A DNA stretch of 64,000 nt from NCBI RefSeq assembly GCF_001617365.1, contig NZ_LVJR01000020.1, positions 33,574-97,573 of the forward strand, written 5' to 3'. Of the stretch, positions 62,984-64,000 are shown piece by piece. This DNA is from Rhodanobacter sp. FW104-R8 (GTDB lineage Bacteria; Pseudomonadota; Gammaproteobacteria; Xanthomonadales; Rhodanobacteraceae). The position numbers were made by a program, and so were the translations under genes. Each line of letters opens with the position of its first letter. Within the stretch, counting starts at the first letter, position 1. Under the pieces are notes generated by a model. The model made no database searches. It worked only from the letters and a program-made list of their open reading frames with translations, and had not been told where the DNA came from.

Positions 62984-63727
62984 ATGAGCGAAAAGACCAT
63001 CAAACCGCCGTACTCTACTTATCGGAGCTTCACCGGCTTGATCGACGAGTTGCGTAGTCATGACGTGATGCCTGGGGTCATTGATCGCAGCTTCCTAAGC
63101 AGGCGATCAGGCTCCGAACAGTCCGCACTTATCTTCACGCTGAAGTGGTTCAGACTTACGGATGAAAGTGGTGCACCTACTGCGCTTCTGCGCAAGTACG
63201 TTAGTGCCGACGAGGAAGCCGCGAAGTCATTGTTTGCTGACATGGTTCGCAGCTCATACAGTGCGGTTACCGATGGCACGTTTGCTCTCGGCAGCGCGAC
63301 GACGAACATGCTTGCTGACAAGTTTCGCGAGTACGAGATCAGCGGATCCACTCTCTCAAAATCGATCAGCTTCTTCCTATCTGCAGCCAAGGATGCGGGC
63401 ATTACCGTCAGTCCGCATGCGAAGGCTCCAGCCGCCCCCTCAAACGGCGGTAGTAAGCGCAAATCTAAGTCGCCAGCAGGCGCGCAGCCTCCGACACTTC
63501 CGCCCGGTGCTGGTGTCCAAGACGCGACTAAGCCCAAGCCGCCGAGGGAAAAAATGGTGGCGATTCCGATTCCGATTTTCGGCGGCCAGGACGGCGTTAT
63601 TTATCTGCCGGGGCACATGACTGCAAAGCAGTGGGAGAACGTAATCAGGATGACGGAGTTCATCCTCAAGAACTACCGCGACACGATGGCCGACGAGGCA
63701 CCCGCAGAAAATGGAGATGACTCATGA
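62984..63727 (+). CDS. DUF5343 domain protein
   Basis: A 247-residue protein of unknown function. The first 145 residues match DUF5343: PPYSTYRSFTGLIDELRSH, the LIFTLKWFRLTDESGAPT core and the closing SKSISFFLSAAKDAGITVS. A flexible Lys/Pro/Ser linker (about 147-185) leads to a short C-terminal part with PIPIFGGQDGVIYLPGHMTA. Such proteins are often found in accessory regions. GC content is lower than the core genes. A four-base overlap (ATGA) at its stop suggests it once led a downstream coupled gene. Confidence 0.8.
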   Translation: MSEKTIKPPYSTYRSFTGLIDELRSHDVMPGVIDRSFLSRRSGSEQSALIFTLKWFRLTDESGAPTALLRKYVSADEEAAKSLFADMVRSSYSAVTDGTFALGSATTNMLADKFREYEISGSTLSKSISFFLSAAKDAGITVSPHAKAPAAPSNGGSKRKSKSPAGAQPPTLPPGAGVQDATKPKPPREKMVAIPIPIFGGQDGVIYLPGHMTAKQWENVIRMTEFILKNYRDTMADEAPAENGDDS

Positions 63728-63822
63728 CATTAGAGCGTGGCTGCTCGTTGATGCCCGCCGCCGCGAGTAGCCCAGAAAAAGCAACGCCCCAACTCAAGTT
63801 TCCCGTCGCGAAACAGGCTTGA
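63724..63822 (+). pseudogene. Short overlapping ORF, possibly a truncated downstream gene
   Basis: ATG 63724 overlaps the DUF5343 stop (ATGA) and opens a 32-codon frame, MTLERGCSLMPAAASSPEKA and onward, that ends inside the first hairpin of the folded region. The coupling geometry is that of an operon partner, but the frame is cut after about 20 codons where the palindromic sequence begins. It may be the stump of a gene interrupted by an insertion, or chance. Confidence 0.25.
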
Positions 63823-64000
63823 GTTGAGGCGTCAGGTAGGCAACCGCTGGTGAGGTTGGTTCGGAGTTGAAAGTCACCTCTGCAAAGGTGACCGTCAACA
63901 GGTTCCGAGCAATCTCGCCGGCTTCACGGCAAGGTGGTTGAGGGCGTCCCTCTACCGGTTACCGAGGCCCATACAGCGTAGGGAGTATACCCCCTGGACC
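63784..64000 (+). ncRNA. Structured RNA candidate, HEARO/omega-RNA-like (runs off window)
   Basis: Dense nested pairing and no open frame. Hairpin 1 (63784-63832): ACGCC-c-CAACTCAAG ... CTTGAGTTG-a-GGCGT, with an inner TTTC/GAAA and a GTCGCGA loop. Hairpin 2 (about 63868-63913): TCGGA, GTTGA, GTCACCT pair with AGGTGAC, TCAAC, TCCGA in exact order. More pairings follow, such as CGAG-CAAT-CTCG and GGGC/GCCC. The CCAAC...GTTGA frame, GT(C/T)GCGA loop and following CAGG resemble the first hairpin of HEARO RNAs (omega RNA of IscB) as I remember them. A retron RNA or another structured RNA remains possible. The partner gene would lie beyond the right edge. Confidence 0.4.

Noticed and set aside
63784..64000. 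CRISPR array or tRNA at the right edge
   Set aside because: No direct repeats with spacers and no cloverleaf or TTCRA arm; the pairing is long-range and nested instead.

Overview
The window is a GC-rich chromosome segment, densely packed with housekeeping genes, from a gammaproteobacterium of the Xanthomonadales, most likely Rhodanobacteraceae (Rhodanobacter or Dyella type). The assignment is an inference from the rhlB<>trxA-rho arrangement, a plant-type GCS2 glutamate-cysteine ligase, a RhlB with a long basic tail, a tatABC-hemH neighbourhood and GTAGGAGCGC-type REP sequences. I could not run a similarity search. No tRNA, rRNA, CRISPR array, prophage or complete IS element was seen.

Layout. 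1-9.2 kb: a truncated sppA, a MATE pump, a DUF3667 protein, priA preceded by inverted DnaA boxes, tatABC and a SYLF protein. 9.3-17.2 kb: hemH, an alpha/beta hydrolase ending in a REP palindrome, an M49-like lipoprotein, an MFS pump, a DUF1993 protein and a FAD-dependent dehydrogenase. 17.3-29.5 kb: a DsbA-like protein, a GAF-GGDEF-EAL protein, dinG-hutD-nnrU, an HTH-GHKL-STAS-like regulator, a methyltransferase, ychJ, ligB and a TANGO2 homologue. 29.9-41.7 kb: envC, ctpA, rpoH with a CIRCE operator, ung, a double-receiver protein, ftsEX, rhlB, trxA and rho. 41.9-46.8 kb: gshA, pyrC, a chain-of-hairpins repeat, a lower-GC HEPN-like gene and hemB. 46.9-56.2 kb: a sedolisin peptidase, glucokinase, a HAD phosphatase, a small lipoprotein, a SNF2 helicase, secB-gpsA and rpmB-rpmG. 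56.5-62.1 kb: an acyl desaturase and a five-gene operon (GldA/F/G-like ABC system, DUF4340-like protein, mutM). 62.2-64 kb: a second repeat copy, AT-rich DNA, a DUF5343 gene and a highly folded sequence running off the right edge.

Several neighbours work together. TatABC exports folded proteins. EnvC and FtsEX act in septal murein hydrolysis. RhlB, TrxA and Rho form a conserved RNA-metabolism and redox cluster. SecB feeds the Sec pathway. Ung, MutM, DinG, PriA and LigB cover DNA repair and replication restart. HemH and HemB serve heme synthesis.

The points most worth following are a perfect CIRCE operator in the rpoH leader with an overlapping second hairpin; the hairpin-chain repeat whose seven unrelated stems share an apical CA-N3/4-TG; the HTH-GHKL-STAS-like protein with its own palindrome; and the right-edge folded region, which resembles an IscB omega RNA (HEARO) but could also be a retron or other structured RNA. 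Everything functional here is inferred from sequence alone.
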